Shown one piece after another: positions 34,233-43,755 of a stretch of 64,000 nt of DNA. The position numbers and the translations under genes are program-made. The notes under the pieces were generated by a model that had not been told where the DNA came from, did no database searches, and saw only the letters and a program-made list of their open reading frames with translations. The DNA is taken from assembly GCA_045120955.1 (NCBI GenBank), contig JBGVFH010000005.1, positions 24,007 through 88,006 of the forward strand. Reading direction: 5' to 3'. The DNA is from JAZMZS01 sp045120955. Its GTDB lineage: Bacteria > Bacillota > Clostridia > Oscillospirales > CAG-272. Within the stretch, counting starts at the first letter, position 1; each line of letters opens with the position of its first letter.

Positions 34233-35872
34233 CCAAAAAAATATTCCGCAGTATATTTGCGGTATCACTTCTCACTCTCGTCTGCTCAATACTGCTCATC
34301 GTCGTTATGCTAAACACCCTTTTCATAAAAAAAGTGGAAAGCGACCTTGAAAGCGAGGCAAAGCTTGCGGCGCACGCAATAGAGCTTGTCGGAGAGGACT
34401 ATTTCGCAAATCTCGATACGCCCAACCGCATCACATGGATAGGTGAAGAAGGTACGGTCATATACGATTCGCAAAGAGACGCATCATCTCTTTCAAACCA
34501 TGCTGACAGAGAGGAATTTATCGAGGCAAAAGAAACGGGTGTCGGGCTGAGTCAACGCTACTCAGACACAATATCGGCGCAAACGGTAAACTATGCGCTC
34601 AGGATTTCCGATGGCAGCGTTGTCAGGATCTCAAGCCAGCAGCATACCGTATGGTCGCTGTTCTTAAATGCGGCACAGCCGTTTGTGCTCGTGGTGGTGC
34701 TGGTACTCATTCTCTCGGGCTCCTTATCGGTAAAGCTGTCTAAAAAGATCGTACAGCCGATAAACGAGCTAAAGCTTGAAGCGCCCGAGATATCAATGAT
34801 GTATGATGAGCTGTCTCCCCTGCTTCATAAAATAAAGCGGCAGAATGAGCTGATACAAACTCAGATGACCGACCTGCGAGAGTCGGCTGAGAAATTTCAG
34901 ACGATAACGAAAAATATGTCTGAGGGTATAATCATTCTCGACAACGACTCAAAAATTTTATCCTACAATCCCGCATCGGTGCATCTGCTCGGCGCAAGCA
35001 CCGCATTTATCGGCGAGAGCGTTCTTACGCTCAACCGCACCGAGTCCTTTGTCAAATGCGTAAAAGAAGCGTTGAGCGGCTCCCACAGCAAATGTATGCT
35101 CTCCGACTCAGAGCGAACATATCAGATATTTGCCAATCCCGTAACAGTCGCAGGTGAGATAACAGGCGCCGTCTTGGTCATACTTGACGTGACCGAGCGT
35201 GAGCGTGGGGAGGCTATGCGCAGGGAGTTTACCTCAAATGTGTCGCACGAGCTGAAAACTCCGCTCACATCTATCTACGGCATATCCGAGATAATGGCAA
35301 ACGGAATAGTAAAAGCGGAGGATATGACTAAATTCGCAAAGGATATCAACTGCGAATCGGGCAGACTCATCACCCTCGTAAACGATATAATCAGGCTGTC
35401 ACAGCTTGATGAAAACACCTTCTCCGAGCAAAAGGAGACGGTGGATATCTGCGGTATAGCAAAGGAGGTTGCGGGACACTTGAAGACCGCCGCCGACGAG
35501 AAAAAAGTCAGCATAAGCGTAGAGGGCTCCGCCGCTGAAGTTAACGGTATCTACTCGGTGCTGTATGAGATGGTATACAACCTATGCGACAATGCTATAA
35601 AGTACAACCGTGAAAACGGAAGCGTGAAGATAATCATAGAAAATTCCCCGTCTCCTACCCTGACCGTAAGCGACACCGGTATCGGAATACCGAAAGAACA
35701 TCTGTCACGGGTTTTTGAGCGCTTTTACAGAGTGGATAAAAGCCACTCAAAATCTATCGGAGGCACAGGACTCGGTCTTTCTATCGTAAAGCACGCAGCC
35801 GCATACCACAACGCAGAGATATCTATATCGAGCGAGCTTGACCGAGGCACATCTGTCACGGTACGGTTTTAA
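34229..35872 (+). CDS. phoR: Sensor histidine kinase PhoR-type
   Basis: A 547-residue membrane kinase. Two membrane helices (about residues 8-30 and 150-170) flank an extracellular sensor; then HAMP-like and PAS domains (ITKNMSEGIIILDNDSKIL), the HisKA phospho-acceptor SHELKTPLTSIYG, and an ATPase with N-box NLCDNAIKYN, G1 DTGIGIP and G2 GGTGLGLSIV. It overlaps phoP by four bases. With PstSCAB/PhoU next door it is assigned as the phosphate sensor. Confidence 0.92.
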   Translation: MTKKIFRSIFAVSLLTLVCSILLIVVMLNTLFIKKVESDLESEAKLAAHAIELVGEDYFANLDTPNRITWIGEEGTVIYDSQRDASSLSNHADREEFIEAKETGVGLSQRYSDTISAQTVNYALRISDGSVVRISSQQHTVWSLFLNAAQPFVLVVVLVLILSGSLSVKLSKKIVQPINELKLEAPEISMMYDELSPLLHKIKRQNELIQTQMTDLRESAEKFQTITKNMSEGIIILDNDSKILSYNPASVHLLGASTAFIGESVLTLNRTESFVKCVKEALSGSHSKCMLSDSERTYQIFANPVTVAGEITGAVLVILDVTERERGEAMRREFTSNVSHELKTPLTSIYGISEIMANGIVKAEDMTKFAKDINCESGRLITLVNDIIRLSQLDENTFSEQKETVDICGIAKEVAGHLKTAADEKKVSISVEGSAAEVNGIYSVLYEMVYNLCDNAIKYNRENGSVKIIIENSPSPTLTVSDTGIGIPKEHLSRVFERFYRVDKSHSKSIGGTGLGLSIVKHAAAYHNAEISISSELDRGTSVTVRF

Positions 35873-35900
35873 AAATAACATAAGCTGAATATACAAAAAA

Positions 35901-36000
35901 AGCGGGCAGTGCCCGCGCCCATCCTCCCGCCTATTGTATCTTTGGTTCTTCTTTAACTCAACCAACCGGCGGGGCGTAATTTCGCAATTTCCTATAAAAT
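35901..36000 (+). repeat. Dispersed structured repeat, copy E (type 2)
   Basis: Perfect GCGGGCAGTGCCCGC hairpin, CCATCCTCCCGCC, TATTGTATCTTTGGTTCTTC centre, CCGGCGGGGCG arm, then CGCAATTTCCTAT and an A-rich end that forms the left side of the following terminator. Located 28 bp after phoR. Confidence 0.78.
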
Positions 36001-36047
36001 AAAAAACCTCGTGAAGCAGCGATATTTGCTGCTCCACGAGGTTTTTT
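36001..36047. terminator. Bidirectional terminator between phoR and GH43 gene
   Basis: 20-bp stem (AAAAAACCTCGTG..AGCAGC) with a single mismatch and a 7-nt loop, T-runs on both strands, between convergent genes. Confidence 0.85.
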
Positions 36048-36065
36048 GCCCAAAAATCCGAAAAA

Positions 36066-38360
36066 CTATTCTCCGAGTGCCGTAAGAACATCCGGATCAA
36101 GTGCTGTTACGGGCCAGCCGTCAGCCGTCCACACAATTTTACTGATGTGAAGCTGTATTTTTCCGCTCTCCGTAATACCAAGCTCTTCGTTTGCTCTGTA
36201 GGGCCATGATTCGGAGACCATATATGCGTTTCCTTCCGCATCCTCAAAATATTGAGCATGAGCCGCACCTTCTATGCCGTCCTTCCACTCTGTCAGACGT
36301 GTGCCGCCGCTTCCGCTGAGAAGGGCTGTTCCGTCCTTGTCAACATACGGTCCGTACACGCTCTCACTACGTCCTACTGCCCAATAATATGTGCCCTTGC
36401 TCAGTCCCCCTCTTGCAGTAAAGAGATAATAATAATTCCCGTGTTTTATTAGGTACGGCGCCTCCATATCATGGTTGCCTTGTGCAATGTGATATGCCGT
36501 TGTATCGCTCTCGTCGAGCATTCCCGTCTCGGGGTCTATCTTGCGCATGAAAATGCCTTCCCAATATGAACCGAAAATCAGGAACACCGTCCCGTCATCA
36601 TCAATAAAAATATTCGGATCTATACAGTTATACTGATCTCCCGTGTATGAGCGTATTACCATACCCTTATCCGTCCAATCATTTTTTGACGGGTCATCGG
36701 TAACTGCTACGCCTATAGCTGAGTTTTGGCTGCCTGAGCTTGAGGTGCAGTAGTAGAGATAATACTTGTTCCCTATCTTATATGCACCGGGTGCCCATAT
36801 AGAGGCGCCTCCGCTGACGGAAGACAGCCAGGACGGACGCTCGCTTAGTGCATATCTGTCAGCGTGCAAGGTCCAGTTTATAAGGTCGGTGGAAGTCTTT
36901 AGCGTAATAGGTCCTGTCATATTGTAGTTGTAATAAACACCGTTATGGTAAAGTATTTCAGGACAGCTCGAGGAACCTATATAATCTCCCGAAAGTGCGA
37001 GTACATAAGGGTACTCCCCATCCCCGTCACTAAGTTTTTTAAAGTGCCATTGCTGAGTATCGGCGGCACTGTATGCTCCCTGCTGTACATAAACACTGCC
37101 GTCCTCATCGGAAATTACTGTAGCGGCAAGCATGCTGCTTGTATTTACGAGAACGCAGCTTCCTATCGTGCTGTCGGTAGAGTATATGTTCCACCTTTTC
37201 GATGCGTCGTTTGTACCGTTAAGGCAAACCGAAAGCGTGTTTTCGTTCTCGTCCCCGTCTGTGGTAATTACGGCAAGGTGCATACGTCCCGACATATTCT
37301 CAAAGGTGTATGTTCCGTCATCGTTTCTGTGTGCGCGCCACATCTGAGAAAGGTCTGCGGCGTAATCCATCGGCTTCACAACGGCATTGTCGGAATTTCC
37401 AAAGTCCTCGCTTGTAAGAGCGCCCTTGCCGTATGTATCCGAATTTTTTGTGCTGACAGAGTATATTGCACCGTCCTCAAGTGTCACACTGTACAGCCTT
37501 TGTATATTGGTCTCCCCCTCGGATACCGGAGTAAACACCGATGCTCCGTCGGCATAAACTATGTCTCCCGCAAAGCCCGCAAATGTATCTGCGGCAACCT
37601 GACCCGTCGCCACAAGCGTCCGGTCAAGCACTATCGTTCCGCTGCCCGTATAACGCTCAAAACCAATCGCATGCAGATATGCAGTACCGCCCTCATCAAC
37701 ATTGAGCGTGGGGCTCTCGGTGGCGGTATGGTTTGACGACTCGGACATATTTGTAATTACCGTTCCCTCACCTATAACAAGCTTGCCGCCGTCGGCAACA
37801 CTCATAACAGCACCACCTGTTTTGTTTCTGGTAAATACGGTAATATTATTAAAAATGTACTCTCCCGCAAAGGTTGCAATTATTTCTTTGTCTCCGAGAA
37901 TAAATGTACCTCTCTGAAGACCGTTGCCGTTCTTCGCCTCGTTGACAACCGTACTGCCCTCTCTGTAATCCTTTTCTCCGACGACCGCAGTTATAAGCAC
38001 CGGCGTCATCGTAACGGGAAACGTGTAATCCACGCTGACAAATCCTCTTCCCGTTTCAACTATCGTTCCTCCGTCTTTTACCACGGATATAATGCCGTTT
38101 CCGTCAAGAGCACCGTACAGCGCCTTTGAGCTTGTATCTGTCAGACCGTCATTTGAATTGCTCGACGTGCAAAGACCGCTTGTCGAGCCGTGTGCATGAT
38201 ATCCTATTACCGTGCTCGTAAGCTGCGGCTCTGCCCCGACCGTAACAAGTTCCTGTATGCTGGCTATAATACCGATATTTGATGCAGGCACAACACATAC
38301 TATCATAACCACACTCAATAAGAAGCTCAAGATTTTGCGCAAGTACAATTTTTTGTTCAT
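36066..38360 (-). CDS. Secreted GH43-like (arabinanase-type) protein, catalytic base replaced
   Basis: A 764-residue exported protein. Signal peptide at residues 1-30; a beta-helix-like repeat region to about 290; a ricin-type (RICIN) module around 310-450 with WRAHRNDDGTYTFEN and QQWHF; then a five-bladed GH43 domain ordered like endo-1,5-arabinanases (SIWAPGAYKIGNKYYLYY, IDPNIFIDDDG, MEAPYLIKHGNYYYLF, AVGRSESVYGPYVDKDG). The pKa-modulating Asp and the acid Glu are present, but the usual HDP base motif reads SSCP, with Cys466 where the catalytic Asp is expected. It may be inactive or bind sugar. Start at 38360 follows CAAGGAGG. Substrate assignment is by fold only. Confidence 0.78.
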   Translation of the reverse strand: MNKKLYLRKILSFLLSVVMIVCVVPASNIGIIASIQELVTVGAEPQLTSTVIGYHAHGSTSGLCTSSNSNDGLTDTSSKALYGALDGNGIISVVKDGGTIVETGRGFVSVDYTFPVTMTPVLITAVVGEKDYREGSTVVNEAKNGNGLQRGTFILGDKEIIATFAGEYIFNNITVFTRNKTGGAVMSVADGGKLVIGEGTVITNMSESSNHTATESPTLNVDEGGTAYLHAIGFERYTGSGTIVLDRTLVATGQVAADTFAGFAGDIVYADGASVFTPVSEGETNIQRLYSVTLEDGAIYSVSTKNSDTYGKGALTSEDFGNSDNAVVKPMDYAADLSQMWRAHRNDDGTYTFENMSGRMHLAVITTDGDENENTLSVCLNGTNDASKRWNIYSTDSTIGSCVLVNTSSMLAATVISDEDGSVYVQQGAYSAADTQQWHFKKLSDGDGEYPYVLALSGDYIGSSSCPEILYHNGVYYNYNMTGPITLKTSTDLINWTLHADRYALSERPSWLSSVSGGASIWAPGAYKIGNKYYLYYCTSSSGSQNSAIGVAVTDDPSKNDWTDKGMVIRSYTGDQYNCIDPNIFIDDDGTVFLIFGSYWEGIFMRKIDPETGMLDESDTTAYHIAQGNHDMEAPYLIKHGNYYYLFTARGGLSKGTYYWAVGRSESVYGPYVDKDGTALLSGSGGTRLTEWKDGIEGAAHAQYFEDAEGNAYMVSESWPYRANEELGITESGKIQLHISKIVWTADGWPVTALDPDVLTALGE

Positions 38361-38411
38361 TTTTGTTTTTTCCTCCTTGTTTTTTTGATATCGCATATAT
38401 GCTTGTGCCAA

Positions 38412-38440
38412 ATTATACCATATCAGTTAGTTTTTGTAAA
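38412..38440 (-). promoter_or_regulatory. Promoter of GH43-like gene
   Basis: Minus strand: TTTACA (38440-38435), 17-nt spacer, TATAAT (38417-38412). The remaining ~130 bp up to the next terminator contain a small GACGG/CCGTC dyad near 38525 and nothing else I can name. Confidence 0.75.
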
Positions 38441-38573
38441 TAACTTAACAGAACATATCATACGCTTTATATCTGATTTCATACTAAAACTATCGTTCTT
38501 TTGCCAAATAATGGGTGTCTGCAAGACGGCGGCATCCGTCCTGTGCAAAACATTCAACAATAGCTTTTTTGAC

Positions 38574-38625
38574 AAAAATGAGCGTGAAGAAGCTTTTTGA
38601 CAAGAAGCCTCTTCACGCTCATTTT
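38574..38625. terminator. Terminator of the BMP-type ABC importer operon
   Basis: 16-bp stem AAAATGAGCGTGAAGA and complement around a 19-nt loop, with T-rich flanks. It serves the leftward gene ending at 38667. Confidence 0.78.
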
Positions 38626-38666
38626 ATTATTCTCCGCTGTTCGGGCGGTTGTAAAAATATTTATTT

Positions 38667-39614
38667 TTATCTTTCTTCTCTGAAATAAGACAGACCTAAG
38701 CTTGCAGGCGGTTGGCTGTCTTTTTTGTTTCTGACGCTGGTAAAGATAAGCACGATGATAGTAACAACATAAGGAAGCATCTTGAACAGCTCCTTACCTG
38801 CAAAGCTGACACCCGTAATATAGCTGCTCGCTATATAAAGCGCACCGAAAATTATCGAGCCGGGGATGGCTACGTTCGGCTTCCATACCGTAAATATAAC
38901 GAGAGCTATCGCAAGCCAACCGATGTCGTCGATACAATATTCCCAGTTGCCGTGCAGATAATCCATAATAAATGAAAGTCCGCCGAGTCCCGCAATTCCG
39001 CAGCCTATGCAGGTCGCAGAGTATCTGTACAAGGTAACATTGATACCTGCCGCATCCGCTGTTGCGGGGTTCTCTCCGACAGCACGGAGATGAAGTCCTA
39101 CCCGTGTGCGTTTAAGCACAAATGACGCCGCAAGGGCTACTGCTATGGCAAGATAAACGAAAATACCGTGTGAAAGGAATATCTCGCCGAACCATCCAAG
39201 GCTGTCCGCAAAGGGCAGACTCGCTGTAAAATACTTGCTTCCCTTTGTATAGATTATTCCGGTCTTATCTATCATAAAATCGGAAATTCCTACTCCGAAG
39301 GTGGTGAGCGCCAGACCCGTAACATTCTGGTTTGCTCTGAGAGTAACGGTCAGAAAGCTGTAGATAAGTCCCATCAGCGCTCCGCCGAGAACGGTTGCGA
39401 TTATCGGAATTATGACTGCAAGGACAGCGTTTACATTGCTTTTAACCATTGAAAAATAGATATACTCGGCATAACAGCCGCAAGAAGCGCCGACGCACAT
39501 TACACCCGGAATACCGAGATTGAGATGTCCTGACTTTTCCGTGATAGTCTCACCCGTGGAGCCGAACAAAAACGCCATACCGAGACGTATCGCACTGACA
39601 ATAAATGCTAACAT
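38667..39614 (-). CDS. BMP-type ABC importer, permease 2 (NupQ/YufQ-like)
   Basis: Membrane permease of the branched-chain/ribose superfamily, 315 residues with about eight helices. Diagnostic segments are FGSTGETITEKSGHLNLGIPGVM and LRAVGENPATADAAGINV, typical of the second permease of nucleoside or simple-sugar importers with a BmpA-like binding protein. Its ATG overlaps the stop of the upstream permease by one base. It is last in a four-gene operon. Confidence 0.9.
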   Translation of the reverse strand: MLAFIVSAIRLGMAFLFGSTGETITEKSGHLNLGIPGVMCVGASCGCYAEYIYFSMVKSNVNAVLAVIIPIIATVLGGALMGLIYSFLTVTLRANQNVTGLALTTFGVGISDFMIDKTGIIYTKGSKYFTASLPFADSLGWFGEIFLSHGIFVYLAIAVALAASFVLKRTRVGLHLRAVGENPATADAAGINVTLYRYSATCIGCGIAGLGGLSFIMDYLHGNWEYCIDDIGWLAIALVIFTVWKPNVAIPGSIIFGALYIASSYITGVSFAGKELFKMLPYVVTIIVLIFTSVRNKKDSQPPASLGLSYFREER

Positions 39615-40714
39615 CAGCCGTTCTCCTTTCCGTTTTTACGAAATACGACCTTGTACTGTAAAAAGAATTCGCATCCGATTATAAACAAGAGTATTATACC
39701 CGTTACTATATCCGAGATGGAGCTGGGCAGGCGGAAATCCGTCGAGACCTGCTGTGCTCCCTTATCAAGAAATACGACGAGGAAGGTCGTAAGCACCATG
39801 TAAAGAGGATTGAACTTTGCAAGCCAGGACACCATAATAGCGGTAAAGCCCTGACCGCCTGCGGTTTCTGTGCTTATCGTATGGTTGGTTCCGCCGACAA
39901 GCAAAAGTCCTGCCACACCGCACATAGCTCCCGAAACAAGCAAGGTTCTGATAACTACCTTTTTTACACTTATTCCGATATACTTTGCCGTATTTTCGCT
40001 CTCGCCTACGACAGAGATCTCATATCCCTGCTTGCTGTATTTGAGATATATATAAACTACCGCCGTCAATACTGCAACGATAATAATGTTTAGCAGATAC
40101 GCATGGTCAAAGAGCACGGGGAAACCATACTCATGCATTGGAGTCAAAACTCCCGAGCCGTCCTTTACGTGGACCTTTAGAAAATAAGCAACAAGCTGTA
40201 TCGCAACATAGTTCATCATAAGAGTGAACAAGGTTTCGTTTGTGTTCCAAAAAGCCTTAAAAACAGCCGGAATGAGCGCCCATATCATACCCGCAGCTAT
40301 ACTTGCGGCTATCATAACGGGGATAAGAAGTCCGAGCGGCAGCTTGTCCCCAAGAAATACCATGACTATCACCGTCGCAAGACCGCCTACGAGCACCTGT
40401 CCCTCTGCTCCGCAGTTCCAAAAGCGCATCTTGAATGCCGGAGTTACGGCAAGAGAGATGCAGAGCAAGATAGCTATCCCCTGCAAAAGATTCCACACTC
40501 TTCTCGAGGTTCCGAGAGCACCGTCGATCATTGACTTGTATATATCTATCGGATTTTGCTTTGTAAGCAGCACTATGACTGCTGCGGACACGATAAGTGC
40601 CGCCGCAATAGCTATGGCTCTGACAAGAATTCTGTATTGCCATGACACAGCGCTGCGTCCTCTGTTTACTATATGAAACAGGGGGGTATGCTGTTTTTTC
40701 TCTTTTCCTGCCAT
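39614..40714 (-). CDS. BMP-type ABC importer, permease 1 (NupP/YufP-like)
   Basis: Membrane permease, 366 residues and about ten helices. GALGTSRRVWNLLQG, FNIGAEGQ-like FWNCGAEGQVLVGG and VVGESENTAKYIGI mark it as the larger permease of the pair. The ATG at 40714 has GGAGG seven bases upstream; a GTG one codon earlier overlaps the ATPase stop as GTGA and is an alternative. Confidence 0.9.
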   Translation of the reverse strand: MAGKEKKQHTPLFHIVNRGRSAVSWQYRILVRAIAIAAALIVSAAVIVLLTKQNPIDIYKSMIDGALGTSRRVWNLLQGIAILLCISLAVTPAFKMRFWNCGAEGQVLVGGLATVIVMVFLGDKLPLGLLIPVMIAASIAAGMIWALIPAVFKAFWNTNETLFTLMMNYVAIQLVAYFLKVHVKDGSGVLTPMHEYGFPVLFDHAYLLNIIIVAVLTAVVYIYLKYSKQGYEISVVGESENTAKYIGISVKKVVIRTLLVSGAMCGVAGLLLVGGTNHTISTETAGGQGFTAIMVSWLAKFNPLYMVLTTFLVVFLDKGAQQVSTDFRLPSSISDIVTGIILLFIIGCEFFLQYKVVFRKNGKENG

Positions 40715-42270
40715 CACTCTGCCTCCTTATCTGCACTGTCCTCCGAGACGGATGTTGACTTTGTCATGAGCATTCCTATCTCGTCTTTTTTCGCTGTTCT
40801 GCCGTCGACCACACCCGTGATCTTTCCTGAGTTTATGACGATGATCCTGTCGCAAAGCTCCATAAGCACGTCGAGGTCTTCTCCTACGAAGATCACAGCG
40901 ACTCCCTTTTCTTTTTGTTCATTCAAGAGATTGTATATGGTATACGAAGCGTTTATATCAAGGCCTCGCACGGGATATGCAACCATAAGCACGGAGGGGG
41001 CTGCCGCTATCTCTCTTCCTACGAGCACCTTTTGTACATTTCCACCCGACAGCTGACGCACGGGGGTAGTAGCGCCCGGAGTCACTACCTCAAGGCTCTC
41101 TATGATCTTCTCTGCAAGGTCCTTTGGTTCCTTTCTGTGAAGGAACATCGATTTTCCCTTTCTGTAGCTACGCAGCATCATATTGTCTATGATATCCATG
41201 TTGCCTACCAGACCCATGCCGAGTCTGTCCTCGGGAACAAAGGAAAGTCTGACACCGAGATCCCGTATCTCCATAGGGGTCTTGTCACGGAGATTTTCCT
41301 TTTCTCCGCTCTCCGGAACATAATATAATATATCTCCCGAGTCAACATGGTGCAATCCCGCGACCGACTCAAGAAGCTCCCTCTGACCGCTGCCCGCAAT
41401 TCCCGCAATTCCGAGAATCTCTCCCGAGCGTGCGGCAAACGAGATATCGTCGAGAACCTTTCTTCCGTCTTCGTTTGTACTTGTTATATGTGAGAGCACA
41501 AGACGGTCAACGGGGTCTTTCGGCTCGCTTCTGTGAATGTTCAGATCCACCTTTTTCCCCATCATCATCTCGGTAAGCTCCGCCTCTGTCGTAGCCGCCG
41601 TCTCTACCGTTGCCACGTGCTCTCCCTTGCGCAGGACCGCTACACGGTCGGATATCGAGAGCACCTCATGCATCTTGTGGGTGATGATGATGATAGACTT
41701 GCCGTCTTCCTTCATCTTGCGAAGCACGGCAAACAGCTTTTCGGTTTCCTGCGGGGTAAGCACCGCCGTAGGCTCATCAAGTATAAGTATATCGGCGCCT
41801 CTGTAAAGCACCTTTAGTATCTCTACCGTCTGCTTTTCCGAAACAGACATATCACTTATTCTTTTTTGCGGATCCATCAAAAAGCCGTAGCGCTCGGTGA
41901 TCTCAAGCACCTCGCGGTTGACCTGTGACATATTGAACTTTTTCTTGTCTTTTATACCGAGCACGATATTCTCGCTGGCGGTAAAAATATCGACAAGCTT
42001 GAAATGCTGATGGATCATTCCTATTTTGCATTCAAAAGCATCCTTCGGAGATCTTATGACAACTTCTTCTCCGTTTACAAATATTTCGCCCGAGTCGGGA
42101 TAGTATATTCCTGCGACCATATTCATAAGGGTCGTTTTTCCGCTTCCGTTCTCACCGAGAACAGCCAATATTTCCCCACCGTATACAGTAAGGTCGCAGT
42201 TGTTGTTCGCCACGACCTTGCCGAATGTTTTGGTAATATTACGGCATTCCAAAGCAATTCTCTTTTCCAA
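40714..42270 (-). CDS. BMP-type ABC importer, tandem ATPase (NupO/YufO-like)
   Basis: A 518-residue ATPase with two nucleotide-binding domains. The first is canonical (GENGSGKTT, VSEKQTVEIL, ILILDEPTAVLT). The second has GIAGSGQREL in place of a standard Walker A and LSGGNVQKVLVGREI as signature, a degenerate domain usual for ribose/nucleoside importers. It is third in transcription after the binding protein, separated from it by a partial terminator at 42342-42367. Confidence 0.92.
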   Translation of the reverse strand: MEKRIALECRNITKTFGKVVANNNCDLTVYGGEILAVLGENGSGKTTLMNMVAGIYYPDSGEIFVNGEEVVIRSPKDAFECKIGMIHQHFKLVDIFTASENIVLGIKDKKKFNMSQVNREVLEITERYGFLMDPQKRISDMSVSEKQTVEILKVLYRGADILILDEPTAVLTPQETEKLFAVLRKMKEDGKSIIIITHKMHEVLSISDRVAVLRKGEHVATVETAATTEAELTEMMMGKKVDLNIHRSEPKDPVDRLVLSHITSTNEDGRKVLDDISFAARSGEILGIAGIAGSGQRELLESVAGLHHVDSGDILYYVPESGEKENLRDKTPMEIRDLGVRLSFVPEDRLGMGLVGNMDIIDNMMLRSYRKGKSMFLHRKEPKDLAEKIIESLEVVTPGATTPVRQLSGGNVQKVLVGREIAAAPSVLMVAYPVRGLDINASYTIYNLLNEQKEKGVAVIFVGEDLDVLMELCDRIIVINSGKITGVVDGRTAKKDEIGMLMTKSTSVSEDSADKEAE

Positions 42271-42341
42271 GTACCGTTACCTCCGAAAGAAATTCAAAAA
42301 CAAATTATAATAGGATACAAAAGCTGTAATAAAGCAAAGTA

Positions 42342-42367
42342 AGGCGGAACAGGTTAATGTCCCGCCT
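42342..42367 (-). promoter_or_regulatory. Intercistronic hairpin, partial terminator
   Basis: Minus strand: AGGCGGGACA / TGTTCCGCCT, a 10-bp stem with one G-U, 6-nt loop, then TTACTTTGCTTT. It lies between the binding-protein gene and the ATPase gene and would lower expression of the transporter core relative to the lipoprotein. Confidence 0.6.
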
Positions 42368-42384
42368 AAATTGCATAAGTTAAA

Positions 42385-43650
42385 TCAGAATTCCTGATTG
42401 AGAAGTGTAATTCCGTCGATCTTTACGTCAAAGTAGGGAGCAGAACGATACTCGGACTCATGGAAATAGCCGCCGGAGATAGCTTCGGTATCGGGAGTAA
42501 AAGCACTATCCGTGTCAACGTCTGCCTTGTAGCTTTCAAGCTTCTGTCCGTTTACCGTAAAGCTTGAAGTGTCAAATACATGAAGCGTTCCTGCCTTGAA
42601 CTTTTCAACAGCGGTCTTGATAGCATCTGCTGTGCCTTCCGCCGCAACATCAAGATTTATACCCGTAAGAACTACAGAGCCTTCCGAGATACCGCCGCAC
42701 CAGTCGGTCTTGATATCCTCGCCTGTAGCTACACATTTGATGATGTAGTTGAAATAAGGTGCCCAGTTGATAGCAGAAGAAACGATAAAGGTCCCGGGGC
42801 ATGAGTCATATGTGCTTCCGTTGTAAGAAACATTGGGTACTCCTGCGCTCTCGCAAGCGGAGGGTGCGCCCATAGAGTCAGCGTGCTGGCTGATGAGCTT
42901 GCATCCGGATGAGATGAGCTTTTCAGCGGCATTCTTCTCTTCTGTTGCATCATACCAGCTTCCCGTGAACTGTACTTCCATTGTAACCGTGGGGCATACG
43001 GACTTTGCTCCGAGATAGAAGGAGGTATAACCCGAGATAACCTCAGCGTATGTGAATGCGCCGACATATCCGATCTTAGCTTCATCAGCGGTAAACTTGC
43101 CTGCCTTGATCATTTCGTTGAGCTTCATACCTGCAGCAATACCTGCAAGATATCTTCCCTCATAGATAGAAGCGAAAGCGTTGTGGAAGTTTGAAAGTCC
43201 CTCTGTATGAGCTGTCGTTCCCGTAGCGTGGCAGAACTGTACGTCTGTAAATTCCTTTGCCGCCTTGAGAATGAAGCTCTCATGTCCGAAGGAGTTTGCA
43301 AATATAAGATCGCATCCCTGATCGACCAAGTCTGCCGCTGCCTCATAGCATGCAACGTCCTCGGGAATGTTCGTCTTGATGATGACCTGCTCGTTGCTAA
43401 GACCTACAGCGGTCTGAACGGCCTTTGCAGCATTGATGAAGTTGAGGTCATATGTTGACTTTTCATCATGCAGGCAGATAAAGCCTATCTTGAAATCCTC
43501 TGCAACCTTATAATCCACGGTAACATCGGATACCGCAAGAGGAGAGTCGCTAAGTCCCTTGCCTGCCGCATCGCCGCTGCAGGAAGTAAGAAGCGAGCCT
43601 GCTGACAAAAGCATCACAGCGGAGAGTACCAATGCGAGTAACTTTTTCAT
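42385..43650 (-). CDS. BMP family ABC transporter substrate-binding lipoprotein
   Basis: Extracellular binding lipoprotein of the PnrA/BmpA (Bmp) family, 421 residues. Signal peptide with lipobox SLLTSC. KIGFICLHDEKSTYDLNFINAA and the IGYVGAFTYAEVISGYTSFYLGA segment match Bmp proteins, which bind purine nucleosides or related solutes. SHADSM-like QHADSMGAPSACESAG is a conserved ligand-side loop. The last ~60 residues are less typical. The ligand cannot be named from sequence alone; a nucleoside is the best guess. Confidence 0.88.
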   Translation of the reverse strand: MKKLLALVLSAVMLLSAGSLLTSCSGDAAGKGLSDSPLAVSDVTVDYKVAEDFKIGFICLHDEKSTYDLNFINAAKAVQTAVGLSNEQVIIKTNIPEDVACYEAAADLVDQGCDLIFANSFGHESFILKAAKEFTDVQFCHATGTTAHTEGLSNFHNAFASIYEGRYLAGIAAGMKLNEMIKAGKFTADEAKIGYVGAFTYAEVISGYTSFYLGAKSVCPTVTMEVQFTGSWYDATEEKNAAEKLISSGCKLISQHADSMGAPSACESAGVPNVSYNGSTYDSCPGTFIVSSAINWAPYFNYIIKCVATGEDIKTDWCGGISEGSVVLTGINLDVAAEGTADAIKTAVEKFKAGTLHVFDTSSFTVNGQKLESYKADVDTDSAFTPDTEAISGGYFHESEYRSAPYFDVKIDGITLLNQEF

Positions 43651-43684
43651 TTTTTTTAATTCCTTTCAATTTTTAAAATCAAAA

Positions 43685-43714
43685 CGGGCATGATTTAAAT
43701 AAAAACAATGCCCG
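43685..43714 (-). promoter_or_regulatory. 5'-end hairpin in the BMP operon leader
   Basis: Minus strand: CGGGCAT(T) and ATGCCCG arms (7-bp stem, AT-rich loop), followed by TTTTGATTTT. The predicted start of transcription is only ~6 nt upstream, so the transcript would begin with this hairpin; it could protect the 5' end or terminate early. Confidence 0.5.
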
Positions 43715-43726
43715 ATTTACACTATT

Positions 43727-43755
43727 ATTTTACAAAAAATTCACAATAAATTCAA
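43727..43755 (-). promoter_or_regulatory. Promoter of BMP-type importer operon
   Basis: Minus strand: TTGAAT (43755-43750), 17-nt spacer, TAAAAT (43732-43727). Confidence 0.65.
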
